Origin: an uncultured Actinomycetes bacterium
GTDB lineage: Bacteria; Actinomycetota; Actinomycetes; Nanopelagicales; Nanopelagicaceae
Direction of reading: 5' to 3'
DNA: 8,013 nt
Assembly (NCBI GenBank): GCA_903822245.1
Contig: CAIJOE010000097.1
Location: 1 to 8,013 of the forward strand
This document shows positions 1 to 6,693 of this stretch, one piece after another (positions within the stretch are counted from its first letter, which is position 1; each line of letters begins with the position of its first letter). The position numbers and the translations under genes are program-made. Below the pieces are notes generated by a model, which was given only the letters and a program-made list of their open reading frames with translations, searched no databases and was not told the origin of the DNA.

Positions 1-413
1 AGGCCTGAAAATCCCACTGCAAGACCCCACCACATAAGTGGTGAAACATGTTTTTTGGCAATGAATTTTAAGTAGAGCGAGATCCAAATAGGAGATGTGA
101 ATTCAATAATGAGAGCAATGCTCACGTGCAATCTTTGAATTGATAAGAAGTAGAAAAGATTAACTGCCGCAAAGCCAACCAAGCCAAAGGCAATTAACCA
201 CGGAATGTCACTTTTCTTGGCAGCAAGGGACTTTCTATTTCTAATAACTACAAAGGCGAGCATGGTTATAAAAGCACCAATTGTTCTAATTTCAGTTAAG
301 CGGGTGGCCGAGAGTAAGCCAGTTTCCATAATTAGCTTGCTAGGAACTCCGTTGAAAGCAAAGAAAAGCGCACCAAGAAAGAGAAAGATTTCATGACGCA
401 GATTCTTTAACAC
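1..413 (-). CDS. EamA/DMT-family membrane transporter, N-terminal part (runs off left edge)
   Basis: An open frame of 137 codons on the reverse strand begins with GTG at 413 and is still open at base 1. An in-frame TAG lies four codons before the GTG, which is the first possible start. The product is very hydrophobic, with likely membrane helices near residues 8-25, 43-58, 70-92, 97-116 and from 125 on. The stretch around residues 86-110 (YFLSIQRLHVSIALIIEF then TSP) matches the pattern of the first EamA repeat in drug/metabolite transporters: a helix with small polar residues, a short basic turn, then an E-F-T-S-P helix. Family members usually have about 290-310 residues and ten helices, so roughly half is missing. 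Substrate cannot be told; relatives export amino acids or other metabolites. It follows the acyl-CoA dehydrogenase gene by 25 bases on the same strand and may be co-transcribed, although a -10-like word lies just before its GTG. Confidence 0.8.
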   Translation of the reverse strand, partial: MLKNLRHEIFLFLGALFFAFNGVPSKLIMETGLLSATRLTEIRTIGAFITMLAFVVIRNRKSLAAKKSDIPWLIAFGLVGFAAVNLFYFLSIQRLHVSIALIIEFTSPIWISLYLKFIAKKHVSPLMWWGLAVGFSG

Positions 414-419
414 CTGCCA

Positions 420-425
420 ACTCTA
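420..425 (-). promoter_or_regulatory. Putative -10 box of the EamA-type gene (TAGAGT)
   Basis: Read on the reverse strand, TAGAGT ends exactly 6 bases before the GTG start at 413. Transcription from it would begin at or next to the start codon, giving a leaderless mRNA. No Shine-Dalgarno sequence is visible in the 25-base gap. No clear -35 was found, and the call rests mainly on the same spacing recurring at other starts in this window. Confidence 0.4.
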
Positions 426-438
426 TCTTGTGAGGAAG

Positions 439-2262
439 TTAGAAAGCACTCTCTGGGATCGACATCAAGCCACCAGTTTCAGCCTCAATGATCTTTCGTT
501 CGGCTTGAATGTGTGGCAAAACTGTGGTGATAAAGAATTTTGCAGCCGCAATCTTGCCAGCATAGAAATCAGCGTCGCGACTAGGAGTTGCAGATTTATT
601 TGTTGCAATCTCAGCTTGACGTAGAAGTAACCAACCAATAATTACTTCACCAACAGACATCAACAATCTAGTGGTATTTAATCCAGTCTTATAAATCTCT
701 TCTGGCTTTTCTTGGGATTCCATTGCAAAACCAACCATGGTTCCCATCATTGAATTCACATCTTCTAGTGATTTACCTAGTGCCAACTTCTCCTGGGCCA
801 GAGCGCCGCCGGATGCGCAAAATGCAACAATTTCTTTTGCAAGTAAACCTATGGCTCGGCCACCATCTTTAATAATCTTGCGAAAGAAGAAATCAAGTCC
901 TTGAATTGCAGTAGTTCCTTCATACAAAGTGTCGATCTTGGCATCACGAACATATTGCTCCAATGGCCAATCTTGCGTGAATCCAGAGCCTCCAAAGGTC
1001 TGAAGTGATTCAGTACCAAGCAAAACCCACGACTTTTCACTGCCATAGCCTTTAACAATCGGCAATAACAAATCATTTAAGGCTTCAAAATCTTTGATCT
1101 TTGATTCATCTTTTTCAGCTCTTGCAATTGCCACGGCGTCTTGAATTGAGGCGGTGTAGAGAACAAGGGCGCGCATACCTTCTGAGTAAGCCTTTTGCAC
1201 CATTAATGAGCGGCGAACATCTGGATGGTTAATGATTGTCACCCGCGGGATGGCTTTATCTGCTGCTTTTGTTAGATCAGGTCCCTGCACGCGCACTTTG
1301 GCATAGCTAAGTGCTTGTTGGTAGCCAGCGCTAAGTGTTGCAATGGCTTTAGTACCAACCATCATGCGGGCATATTCAATAACTTTAAACATCTGTGCAA
1401 TGCCATCATGGACTTCACCAAGGAGATAACCAACTGCAGGTTCTTTTTCGCCCAAGTTCATTTCACATGTCGAGGAAACATTTAAGCCCATCTTGTGTTC
1501 CACATTGGTCACATAAGCGCCATTGCGCTTACCAAGTGCGCCAGTTTCTAAATCAAACATAAACTTTGGCACCAAGAAAAGACTTAGGCCCTTAGTTCCA
1601 GGGCCAGCTCCTTCTGGACGAGCAAGTACGAAGTGAATTATGTTTGGATTCAAATCTGAATCACCAGAAGTAATAAATCTTTTTGTTCCAGTGATGTGCC
1701 AAGTGCCATCGTCTTGCTTTACTGCCTTAGAGCGACCAGCGCCAACATCTGAACCAGCATCTGGTTCGGTTAATTGCATTGTTGCGCCCCAGTCATTATC
1801 AACCATGATCTGAGCCATTCGCTTTTGTTCTGGAGTTCCAAACATGTATGCCACATGAGCAAAAGCTGTTCCAGAGGCATAGATATGAATTGCTGGGTTT
1901 GAACCCAAAACCATTTCAGCAATTGCCCAGCGAAGTGATTGTGGAATTAGAGTTCCACCTATTTCTTCTGGAGCATCAATACGCCACCATTCATTATCCA
2001 TAAAGGTGCGATATGACTTCTTAAAACTTTCAGGTAATTTCACATCTCCAGTGGATTTATCAAAGATTGTTCCAATGCGATCACCATCAACAAAGCTGGC
2101 AGCAAGATCATTTTCGGCAAGTCGTTTGATCTCCTCAAGCATTCCCATTGCGGTTTCGCGATCTAAATCCTTATAGATAGAGCTTCCAAGGATTTGATCG
2201 CGTGCGAGCAGGTCAAAGAGGCAGAACTCGATATCGCGCAGATTGGCGGTGTAATGGCCCAT
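439..2262 (-). CDS. Acyl-CoA dehydrogenase, long FadE5-type
   Basis: This 607-residue flavoenzyme is expected to oxidise an acyl-CoA to the trans-2-enoyl-CoA, the first step of beta-oxidation, passing electrons to ETF. Residues 1-60 form the family's extra N-terminal segment, starting MGHY..N.RD..F, which I recall from mycobacterial FadE5 (about 611 residues) and which supports the ATG at 2262. The N-terminal helical domain runs to about 150. The first signature (QLTEPDAGSDVG) lies at 163-174 and the FAD/substrate beta domain at about 160-280. The C-terminal helical domain carries QTFGGSGFTQDWPLEQ at 421-436 and the likely catalytic glutamate E448 in LYEGT. Residues from about 470 on are the C-terminal extension typical of the roughly 600-residue class. 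All key motifs are intact. It diverges from dcd across a 62-base spacer and is followed by the EamA-type gene. Chain-length preference cannot be read from the sequence. Confidence 0.93.
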   Translation of the reverse strand: MGHYTANLRDIEFCLFDLLARDQILGSSIYKDLDRETAMGMLEEIKRLAENDLAASFVDGDRIGTIFDKSTGDVKLPESFKKSYRTFMDNEWWRIDAPEEIGGTLIPQSLRWAIAEMVLGSNPAIHIYASGTAFAHVAYMFGTPEQKRMAQIMVDNDWGATMQLTEPDAGSDVGAGRSKAVKQDDGTWHITGTKRFITSGDSDLNPNIIHFVLARPEGAGPGTKGLSLFLVPKFMFDLETGALGKRNGAYVTNVEHKMGLNVSSTCEMNLGEKEPAVGYLLGEVHDGIAQMFKVIEYARMMVGTKAIATLSAGYQQALSYAKVRVQGPDLTKAADKAIPRVTIINHPDVRRSLMVQKAYSEGMRALVLYTASIQDAVAIARAEKDESKIKDFEALNDLLLPIVKGYGSEKSWVLLGTESLQTFGGSGFTQDWPLEQYVRDAKIDTLYEGTTAIQGLDFFFRKIIKDGGRAIGLLAKEIVAFCASGGALAQEKLALGKSLEDVNSMMGTMVGFAMESQEKPEEIYKTGLNTTRLLMSVGEVIIGWLLLRQAEIATNKSATPSRDADFYAGKIAAAKFFITTVLPHIQAERKIIEAETGGLMSIPESAF

Positions 2263-2268
2263 GACACA

Positions 2269-2297
2269 ATAATGCTACCCATGAGTAACTTAATCAA
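2269..2297 (-). promoter_or_regulatory. Putative promoter of the acyl-CoA dehydrogenase gene
   Basis: On the reverse strand TTGATT (2292-2297) and CATTAT (2269-2274) are separated by exactly 17 bases, and each matches the sigma-70-type consensus at 4 of 6 positions. The -10 ends 6 bases before the ATG at 2262, so the transcript would start at the ATG. No Shine-Dalgarno sequence is present. Its -35 overlaps the proposed -35 of the divergent dcd promoter. Confidence 0.5.
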
Positions 2298-2318
2298 GCC
2301 TAGCCGAGGAGATAGCAT
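2290..2318 (+). promoter_or_regulatory. Putative dcd promoter (-10 TAGCAT)
   Basis: TAGCAT at 2313-2318 ends 6 bases before the GTG start of dcd. Seventeen bases upstream is TTAATC (2290-2295), a weak -35 with a 3 of 6 match. GAGGAG at 2306-2311 looks like a Shine-Dalgarno sequence, but at 13 bases from the GTG it is too far to be ideal, and it would lie upstream of the predicted transcription start. A leaderless start is therefore the simpler reading. Confidence 0.45.
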
Positions 2319-2324
2319 CGCTCC

Positions 2325-2903
2325 GTGCTACTAAGTGATCGCGATATTAAGTCAGAAATCGGGGCCGGCCGCGTAAAGGTCGAGCCTTTTGAGCCAGCGA
2401 TGGTTCAGCCATCTAGCGTGGATGTTCGCCTAGATCGCTTTTTTAGAGTCTTTGAAAACCATAAGTACTCAGTAATTGACCCATCTATTGAGCAGTCTGA
2501 GCTAACTCGGGAAGTTGAATGCGCCCCAGATGAAGCGTTCATCTTGCACCCTGGTGAATTCGTTTTGGCTAGCACCTATGAAGTAATCACACTTCCAGAT
2601 GACATTGCAGCCCGCCTAGAAGGAAAATCATCCTTAGGTCGCCTTGGGCTATTAACTCACTCAACTGCTGGATTTATTGATCCCGGTTTTTCTGGTCACA
2701 TCACTTTAGAGCTTTCAAATGTGGCAAACCTGCCGGTGAAACTTTTCCCAGGAATGAAAATTGGTCAGCTTTGTCTAATCAAACTCTCATCTCCCGCTGA
2801 GCATCCTTACGGCTCCGCCCTTTATGGTTCTCGCTACCAAGGCCAACGCGGCCCAACAGCAAGCAAGTCTTGGCTTAATTTCCACCAGTCAAAAATTCAA
2901 TAA
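2325..2903 (+). CDS. dcd: Bifunctional dCTP deaminase/dUTP diphosphatase
   Basis: This 192-residue trimeric enzyme of the dUTPase fold makes dUMP for thymidylate synthesis. The sequence follows, almost block for block, what I recall of the M. tuberculosis enzyme (about 190 residues), which both deaminates dCTP and hydrolyses dUTP: MLLSDRD at the N-terminus, VQPSSVDVRLD at 27-37, LHPGEFVL at 74-81, EGKSSLGRLGLLTHSTAGF at 99-117, DPGFSGHITLELSN at 119-132, PGMKIGQL at 142-149 and YQGQRGPT at 171-178. S102, R106, A115 and E129 sit at the positions of the known active-site residues. The close match to the mycobacterial form favours the bifunctional reading over the deaminase-only E. coli type. 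Translation starts at GTG, as the MLLSDRD beginning requires. It diverges from the acyl-CoA dehydrogenase gene, and lemA follows 33 bases downstream. Confidence 0.97.
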   Translation: MLLSDRDIKSEIGAGRVKVEPFEPAMVQPSSVDVRLDRFFRVFENHKYSVIDPSIEQSELTREVECAPDEAFILHPGEFVLASTYEVITLPDDIAARLEGKSSLGRLGLLTHSTAGFIDPGFSGHITLELSNVANLPVKLFPGMKIGQLCLIKLSSPAEHPYGSALYGSRYQGQRGPTASKSWLNFHQSKIQ

Positions 2904-2913
2904 GCACCCATTT

Positions 2914-2927
2914 CTAACTTAAGTTAG
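2914..2927. promoter_or_regulatory. Perfect 14-base palindrome upstream of lemA
   Basis: CTAACTTAAGTTAG reads identically on both strands. It lies in the 33-base dcd-lemA gap and overlaps the first three bases of the proposed lemA -10 box. A dimeric repressor bound here would block that promoter, so it is a candidate operator for the lemA-htpX pair. It is too AT-rich, and lacks the T tract, to be a convincing terminator for dcd. No regulator can be named. Confidence 0.4.
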
Positions 2928-2930
2928 GAT
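2925..2930 (+). promoter_or_regulatory. Putative lemA -10 box (TAGGAT)
   Basis: TAGGAT ends 6 bases before the ATG at 2937, the same distance as at dcd, crgA and other starts here. The embedded AGGA at 2926-2929 lies 7 bases from the ATG and could instead act as a Shine-Dalgarno sequence if lemA is read through from dcd. Both roles are possible. No clear -35 is visible. Confidence 0.4.
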
Positions 2931-2936
2931 TTAAAT

Positions 2937-3491
2937 ATGAGTAGCACAATTAGTGTTCTAGCAGTTCTGGCCCTTGTCTTGGTCTATTTCATAGCCAGCT
3001 ATAACCGGCTAATTCGCCTTAACGTAAATGTTGATGAGGCTTTTTCTCAGATCGAAGTGCAACTAAAGCGCCGCTCTGATTTAATACCAAACTTAGTTGA
3101 AACTGTTAAAGGCTATGCCGCTCATGAAAAGAGTGCGTTAGAGAGCGTAGTAAACGCTCGCGCTAAAGCAACAAGTGCGACAACGGTTGCCGATGTGGCA
3201 GCAGCAGATGGTCAACTTACCCAAGCACTACGCGGCTTATTGGCTGTTAGTGAGGCATACCCAGATCTAAAAGCATCTTCAAATTTCTTATCGCTCCAAG
3301 AAGAGCTTTCAACAACTGAAAACAAGGTTTCATTTTCTCGTCAGTTCTATAACGATAATGTGCGCTCGCTAAATCAGTCAGTCAAGACTTTCCCTGGCAA
3401 TCTATTTGCTGGAGTTGCCAAGATTACTTCACGTGAGTTTTATGAAGTAGAAGATCCGCAAGATCGTAAGGCTCCGAACGTAAAGTTCTAG
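2937..3491 (+). CDS. lemA: LemA family membrane protein
   Basis: The 184-residue protein has one N-terminal membrane helix (about residues 4-20) followed by the LemA helical bundle. Diagnostic stretches are YNRLIRL at 22-28, the VDEAFSQIEVQLKRRSDLIPNLVETVKGYAAHE region at 32-64, LSTTENKVSFSRQFYNDNVR at 124-143 and the C-terminal block SREFYEVEDPQDRKAPNVKF. Length is typical for the family. LemA proteins are membrane-anchored helical proteins of poorly defined biochemical role that often sit beside HtpX-type proteases. That is the case here: htpX starts one base after the lemA stop, so the two are surely co-expressed and may work together in membrane-protein quality control. The start is set by the family N-terminus and the upstream -10-like box. 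Confidence 0.94.
   Translation: MSSTISVLAVLALVLVYFIASYNRLIRLNVNVDEAFSQIEVQLKRRSDLIPNLVETVKGYAAHEKSALESVVNARAKATSATTVADVAAADGQLTQALRGLLAVSEAYPDLKASSNFLSLQEELSTTENKVSFSRQFYNDNVRSLNQSVKTFPGNLFAGVAKITSREFYEVEDPQDRKAPNVKF
3481..3486 (+). promoter_or_regulatory. Possible internal -10 box for htpX (TAAAGT, inside the lemA end)
   Basis: TAAAGT ends 6 bases before the htpX ATG. It is built from the lemA codons for the conserved ending Asn-Val-Lys-Phe, so coding constraint alone may explain it. No Shine-Dalgarno sequence precedes htpX, so initiation depends on either coupling to lemA or a leaderless transcript from this site. Confidence 0.25.
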
Positions 3492-3492
3492 G

Positions 3493-4401
3493 ATGCAAAA
3501 CTTTCGCTCACTTCAATTAGCGAACCAACGTAAGACCTTCGGGCTCTTACTTGGTCTTGGTGTGCTGGTATTTGTAGTTATCTACGCTGCCCTCACCTAC
3601 TTTGGCAAGACCGGAGTTGGTCTAATTCCATTTGCAGTTGGTCTTTCACTGATCTCGGTATGGGGTTCTTACTGGGCCTCAGATTCCATTGTTTTAACTA
3701 TGACTGGCGCTAAAGAACTTGCATATGCTGATAACCCAAAACTTTTTGATTTAGTGCAAGAAGTTTGTATTGCCAGTGGCTTAAAGATGCCAAAGGTGGC
3801 AATAGTTGCCGATAGCGCGCCAAATGCATTTGCTACTGGGCGAAATCCAGAGAAAGCCCTAATTGCATTTACTACCGGAATTTTAGAAGTTATGGATCGA
3901 GATGAACTCCAAGGCGTTATTGCTCACGAGATGTCACACGTGGCAAACCGTGACACATTAGTTTCTGCAATTGCTGCCACAACTGCTGGGGCAATTGCCC
4001 TTTTGAGTGATTTCATCATGCGCATGATGTGGTTTGGTGGTGGGCGAGATCGGGACCAAAATAATAATCAAAACCCATTGGCACTAGTGGCTTCGCTAAT
4101 TGTTTTAATCCTTGCTCCACTTGCCGCAGTCTTATTGCGCTCTGCCATCTCAAGAAAACGTGAGGCACTAGCCGATGCCACAGCGGTTTCTTTCACGAGA
4201 AATCCAGCAGGCCTTCGCAAAGCTTTGGAAGTATTACAGCGAGATTCCACAGTAGTTCATCAACGATCAACGGCAGTTGCTCATATTTGGATTGAATCAC
4301 CACTTGATTCATCTTCAGTATCTAAGTTATTTGCCACCCACCCACCACTTTCAGAGCGAATTGCAACGCTTCGCAAAATGGAAGCAAATCCAATTAATTA
4401 A
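3493..4401 (+). CDS. htpX: HtpX-type M48 zinc metalloprotease
   Basis: This is a 302-residue integral membrane protease expected to cleave misfolded membrane proteins at the cytoplasmic face. Two N-terminal helices lie near residues 15-37 and 42-62. The zinc-binding HEMSH motif is at 145-149, with E146 as the catalytic base and H145 and H149 as ligands. The third ligand is E224 in SRKREALADATAV (220-232). Two more hydrophobic helices span about 155-173 and 196-216. The C-terminal FATHPPLSERI (280-290) is the usual M48B ending, and FATGRNP at 113-119 is also typical. All catalytic residues are intact. A hydrophilic Asn/Gln/Asp-rich loop (about 184-194) separates the last two helices. ATG lies one base after the lemA stop, implying tight coupling. 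The TAA stop interlocks with the stop of the convergent sensor kinase gene at TTAA (4398-4401). Confidence 0.95.
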   Translation: MQNFRSLQLANQRKTFGLLLGLGVLVFVVIYAALTYFGKTGVGLIPFAVGLSLISVWGSYWASDSIVLTMTGAKELAYADNPKLFDLVQEVCIASGLKMPKVAIVADSAPNAFATGRNPEKALIAFTTGILEVMDRDELQGVIAHEMSHVANRDTLVSAIAATTAGAIALLSDFIMRMMWFGGGRDRDQNNNQNPLALVASLIVLILAPLAAVLLRSAISRKREALADATAVSFTRNPAGLRKALEVLQRDSTVVHQRSTAVAHIWIESPLDSSSVSKLFATHPPLSERIATLRKMEANPIN

Positions 4402-5855
4402 ATTTCCCCCATGGGAAAGTGAAGTGTGAAGGTAGAACCTTTTCCTAATTGCGAATCAACAGAAACAAAACCACCATGAGCCTTCATTACTGCATCAACA
4501 ATTGCTAAACCAAGACCGCTTCCCTCCCCGCTGACTCGAACGCGTGATGGATCGGCGCGAAAGAATCTTTCAAAGATTCGGGACTGATCTTCTTTAGATA
4601 GGCCAGGACCAGTATCAGTAACACTAATAATGCTTTCACTCTCGCTTTGCTCAATAACCACAGTAATAGGCGTTTTGGCTGGAGTATGAGCGCGGGCATT
4701 GGCCAATAAGTTGGCAACTGCTTGGTGAATGCGCTGGGAATCACCTAGTACAAAGACATCTTCATCGGGCTTTGCAAATGAAATTGGATGGTTTGGCCCA
4801 GCAGCTCTTGCTGATTCAATAACTTCACTTACTAAATGATTAACATCAACTGGATCACTTGCCACATCAGGTGCTTGATCAAGCCTTGCCAATAGCAACA
4901 GATCTTCAACCAAAGAACCCATGCGAATAGATTCTTTCTCGATTCTTGCCACAAGTTCTTTAACTTTATCTTCGCCAACAACAGCCCCTTGGCGATGGAG
5001 TTCAGCAAATCCTCGAATTGCAGTAAGTGGTGTGCGCAGCTCATGGCTGGCATCTGCCACGAAGCGACGCAATTTACTTTCAGATTCAGTGCGCACCGCA
5101 AATGACTCTTCAATGCGCGAGAGCATGGTATTTAGTGAACCAGTTAGCCGGCCTACTTCAGTCTTTGAATCAATCTCTGGCAGACGAGCAGATAAGTCAC
5201 CTTCAGCAATTCTGGCCGCCGTGTCCTCAATTTTGCTCAGTGGGCGAAGACTTAGTCGAATTAGTAACCTGGATATTGCAGCGATAAGGAATAGAACTAT
5301 TAATGAAATTAAAAAGAACAGCGCAGTTAGTTTATTTAAAGTGCGATCAACACTATCTAGGGCAACGGAAACAACGACGGTACCAACCCCAGAGGGCAAT
5401 AGCTTTGCCACTACTCGAACATCAGGGGCATCACCTTCACTTTGGATGGTAAATGGCTGTCCTTGATGGGAGACAACTTCAGAAGGTGTTAGTTCTTTAA
5501 AGATATTTCCAGCAGTTGAGTTTGAAAACTCACCGCCTATTTGTCCGGTCACCGCACCAGTTAAATCAAGTAATGTCAGGGTTACCTGGGTAGGAACACT
5601 TCCAAGAGGTCGAACTGGGAGAAAACCATTGGCCGGGTCATCACCCTCACCATTTGTTGCAATTCCAGCTCGATCTAATCGCATTAATGATGTGCCAGTT
5701 ACATTCTCTAATTGAGAATCAACTTGTTTGATTAGAAAGCCGCGAAGCAGCGTGTTCGCCGCGAAGTCAGAGGCAACAATTGCAACACCGCTTAGCGCCA
5801 GCATCGCCAAAATTAGTCGATTACGCAGCGACCATTTGGAGAGGCGGAATTTCAT
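4398..5855 (-). CDS. PhoR-like sensor histidine kinase
   Basis: A 485-residue membrane sensor kinase partners the regulator encoded 23 bases upstream. Membrane helices at about 13-36 and 176-198 enclose an extracytoplasmic domain of about 135 residues with no cysteines and no recognisable ligand fold. A HAMP linker follows (about 198-250, with LRPLSKIEDTAARIAEGDLSARLP), then the dimerisation domain with FVADASHELRTPLTAIRGF and phospho-acceptor H271. The ATP-binding domain has the N box at NLLANA (382-387), DTGPG at 414-418, F box IFERFFRAD at 427-435 and GEGSGLGL at 443-450. All catalytic boxes are intact. The cytoplasmic half closely resembles my recollection of mycobacterial PhoR, also about 485 residues, but TrcS-type paralogues are similar, so the exact orthologue is left open. 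The signal sensed is unknown. Confidence 0.95.
   Translation of the reverse strand: MKFRLSKWSLRNRLILAMLALSGVAIVASDFAANTLLRGFLIKQVDSQLENVTGTSLMRLDRAGIATNGEGDDPANGFLPVRPLGSVPTQVTLTLLDLTGAVTGQIGGEFSNSTAGNIFKELTPSEVVSHQGQPFTIQSEGDAPDVRVVAKLLPSGVGTVVVSVALDSVDRTLNKLTALFFLISLIVLFLIAAISRLLIRLSLRPLSKIEDTAARIAEGDLSARLPEIDSKTEVGRLTGSLNTMLSRIEESFAVRTESESKLRRFVADASHELRTPLTAIRGFAELHRQGAVVGEDKVKELVARIEKESIRMGSLVEDLLLLARLDQAPDVASDPVDVNHLVSEVIESARAAGPNHPISFAKPDEDVFVLGDSQRIHQAVANLLANARAHTPAKTPITVVIEQSESESIISVTDTGPGLSKEDQSRIFERFFRADPSRVRVSGEGSGLGLAIVDAVMKAHGGFVSVDSQLGKGSTFTLHFPMGEI
4403..4418. other. Small inverted repeat just past the htpX stop
   Basis: TTTCCC-CCAT-GGGAAA forms a perfect 6-base stem with a 4-base loop, starting 2 bases after the htpX stop. 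It lies inside the last codons of the kinase gene (Phe-Pro-Met-Gly-Glu). No T tract follows on the htpX transcript, so at most it is a weak RNA hairpin limiting read-through or 3'-end decay. It may simply reflect coding. Confidence 0.25.
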
Positions 5856-5861
5856 TTAGAA

Positions 5862-5867
5862 AGTTTA
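5862..5867 (-). promoter_or_regulatory. Possible internal -10 box for the sensor kinase gene (TAAACT)
   Basis: On the reverse strand TAAACT ends exactly 6 bases before the kinase ATG at 5855, in the 23-base gap after the regulator stop. The gap shows no Shine-Dalgarno sequence, so the kinase may have its own leaderless transcript besides read-through from the regulator gene. Confidence 0.3.
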
Positions 5868-5878
5868 CTGCCCAAAGC

Positions 5879-6622
5879 TTAACCGCGGGCAGGAAGCCGC
5901 ATTCGATAACCAACTCCGCGAACGGTATGGAGCAAAGCCGGCTCGTAGATATCAATCTTCTTGCGTAGGTAGGAAACATAAGTTTCAACGATTCCCGCAT
6001 CTCCGCGAAAATCATATTGCCAAACGTGGTCAAGAATTTGTGACTTGCTCACAACGCGATCAGCGTTGATCATTAAATAGCGAAGAAGTGTGAATTCAGT
6101 TGGGGAGAGCTCGATTAGGTTTCCAGCTCGGCGAACTTCGTGTGTTGCTTCATCTAATTCAAGATCAGCAAAACGAATCTTCTCATCATCAGTTTCTGGA
6201 AGAACTGCTCCAATACGACGCAAGAGTGCACGCAGGCGAGCGACGAGCTCTTCTAGGCTAAAAGGCTTTGTTACATAATCATCGCCACCAATAGTTAGTC
6301 CTTGGATCTTGTCCTCGGTGGTGTCTTTAGCAGTTAGGAATAGAACTCCAACATTATGGCCATCTACTCGAAGCTGGCGACAAACATCAAAACCATTTTG
6401 ATCTGGCAGCATCACATCAAGAATAAGTGCGTGTGGCTTAAATTCTTCAGCAACGCGAAGTGCTTCAGATCCTGTAGCGGCAGTTCGAACTTCAAAACCA
6501 ACGAAACGAAGACTGGTAGCAATTAGATCGCTGATACTGGTCTCATCATCAACAACGAGAATTCGCTGTGTTGATGCAGTGGATGTTTGAGCCATGGCTG
6601 GTTTCTCTTTCAGTGAGTTCAT
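5879..6622 (-). CDS. OmpR/PhoP-family response regulator
   Basis: The 247-residue frame joins a receiver domain (about 20-135) to a winged-helix DNA-binding domain (about 147-244). Receiver residues are present: acidic pair D25-D26 in VVDDE, phospho-acceptor D69 in LILDVMLP, T97 in FLTAKD and K119 in YVTKPFSLEE. The output domain carries LSPTEFTLLRYLM (172-184), the recognition-helix region IVETYVSYLRKKID (211-224) and LLHTVRGVGYRMR (230-242). Sequence and length resemble mycobacterial PhoP (about 247 residues), but TrcR-like paralogues cannot be excluded. Two starts are possible: ATG at 6622, which has a GATAAT -10 word 9 bases upstream, or ATG at 6595 (MAQTS), where the conserved part begins soon after. 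Neither has a clear Shine-Dalgarno sequence. The kinase gene follows after 23 bases, a standard regulator-then-kinase operon, probably autoregulated as is common for this family. Confidence 0.95.
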   Translation of the reverse strand: MNSLKEKPAMAQTSTASTQRILVVDDETSISDLIATSLRFVGFEVRTAATGSEALRVAEEFKPHALILDVMLPDQNGFDVCRQLRVDGHNVGVLFLTAKDTTEDKIQGLTIGGDDYVTKPFSLEELVARLRALLRRIGAVLPETDDEKIRFADLELDEATHEVRRAGNLIELSPTEFTLLRYLMINADRVVSKSQILDHVWQYDFRGDAGIVETYVSYLRKKIDIYEPALLHTVRGVGYRMRLPARG

Positions 6623-6631
6623 ACCGAAAGG

Positions 6632-6637
6632 ATTATC
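6632..6637 (-). promoter_or_regulatory. Putative -10 box of the response regulator gene (GATAAT)
   Basis: Reverse-strand GATAAT, a 5 of 6 match to TATAAT, lies 9 bases before the ATG at 6622. Transcription would start 2-3 bases from that ATG, giving a nearly leaderless message and favouring 6622 over the internal ATG at 6595. No good -35 lies 16-18 bases upstream, so activation by a bound regulator, perhaps this one, is plausible. Confidence 0.4.
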
Positions 6638-6693
6638 CTCTTAGGTGGGAGTTTCCTGAGAGCCCACTGAATATCACCTAGATCTTTGAAAAG

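Noticed and set aside
205..624. Forward frames at 205-396 and 430-624
   Set aside because: Both are antisense to the EamA-type and acyl-CoA dehydrogenase genes. Their composition is low-complexity and no family resemblance is seen.
4921..5466. 181-codon forward open frame opposite the sensor kinase gene
   Set aside because: It lies wholly antisense to a well-supported kinase domain, has a Ser/Arg-rich composition typical of reverse-frame shadows, and shows no motif, promoter box or ribosome site.
5780..6278. Short frames over the regulator/kinase junction (forward 5780-5968, reverse 5821-6033, forward 6090-6278)
   Set aside because: They overlap the response regulator and kinase coding sequences in other frames, which are fully explained by conserved protein motifs.
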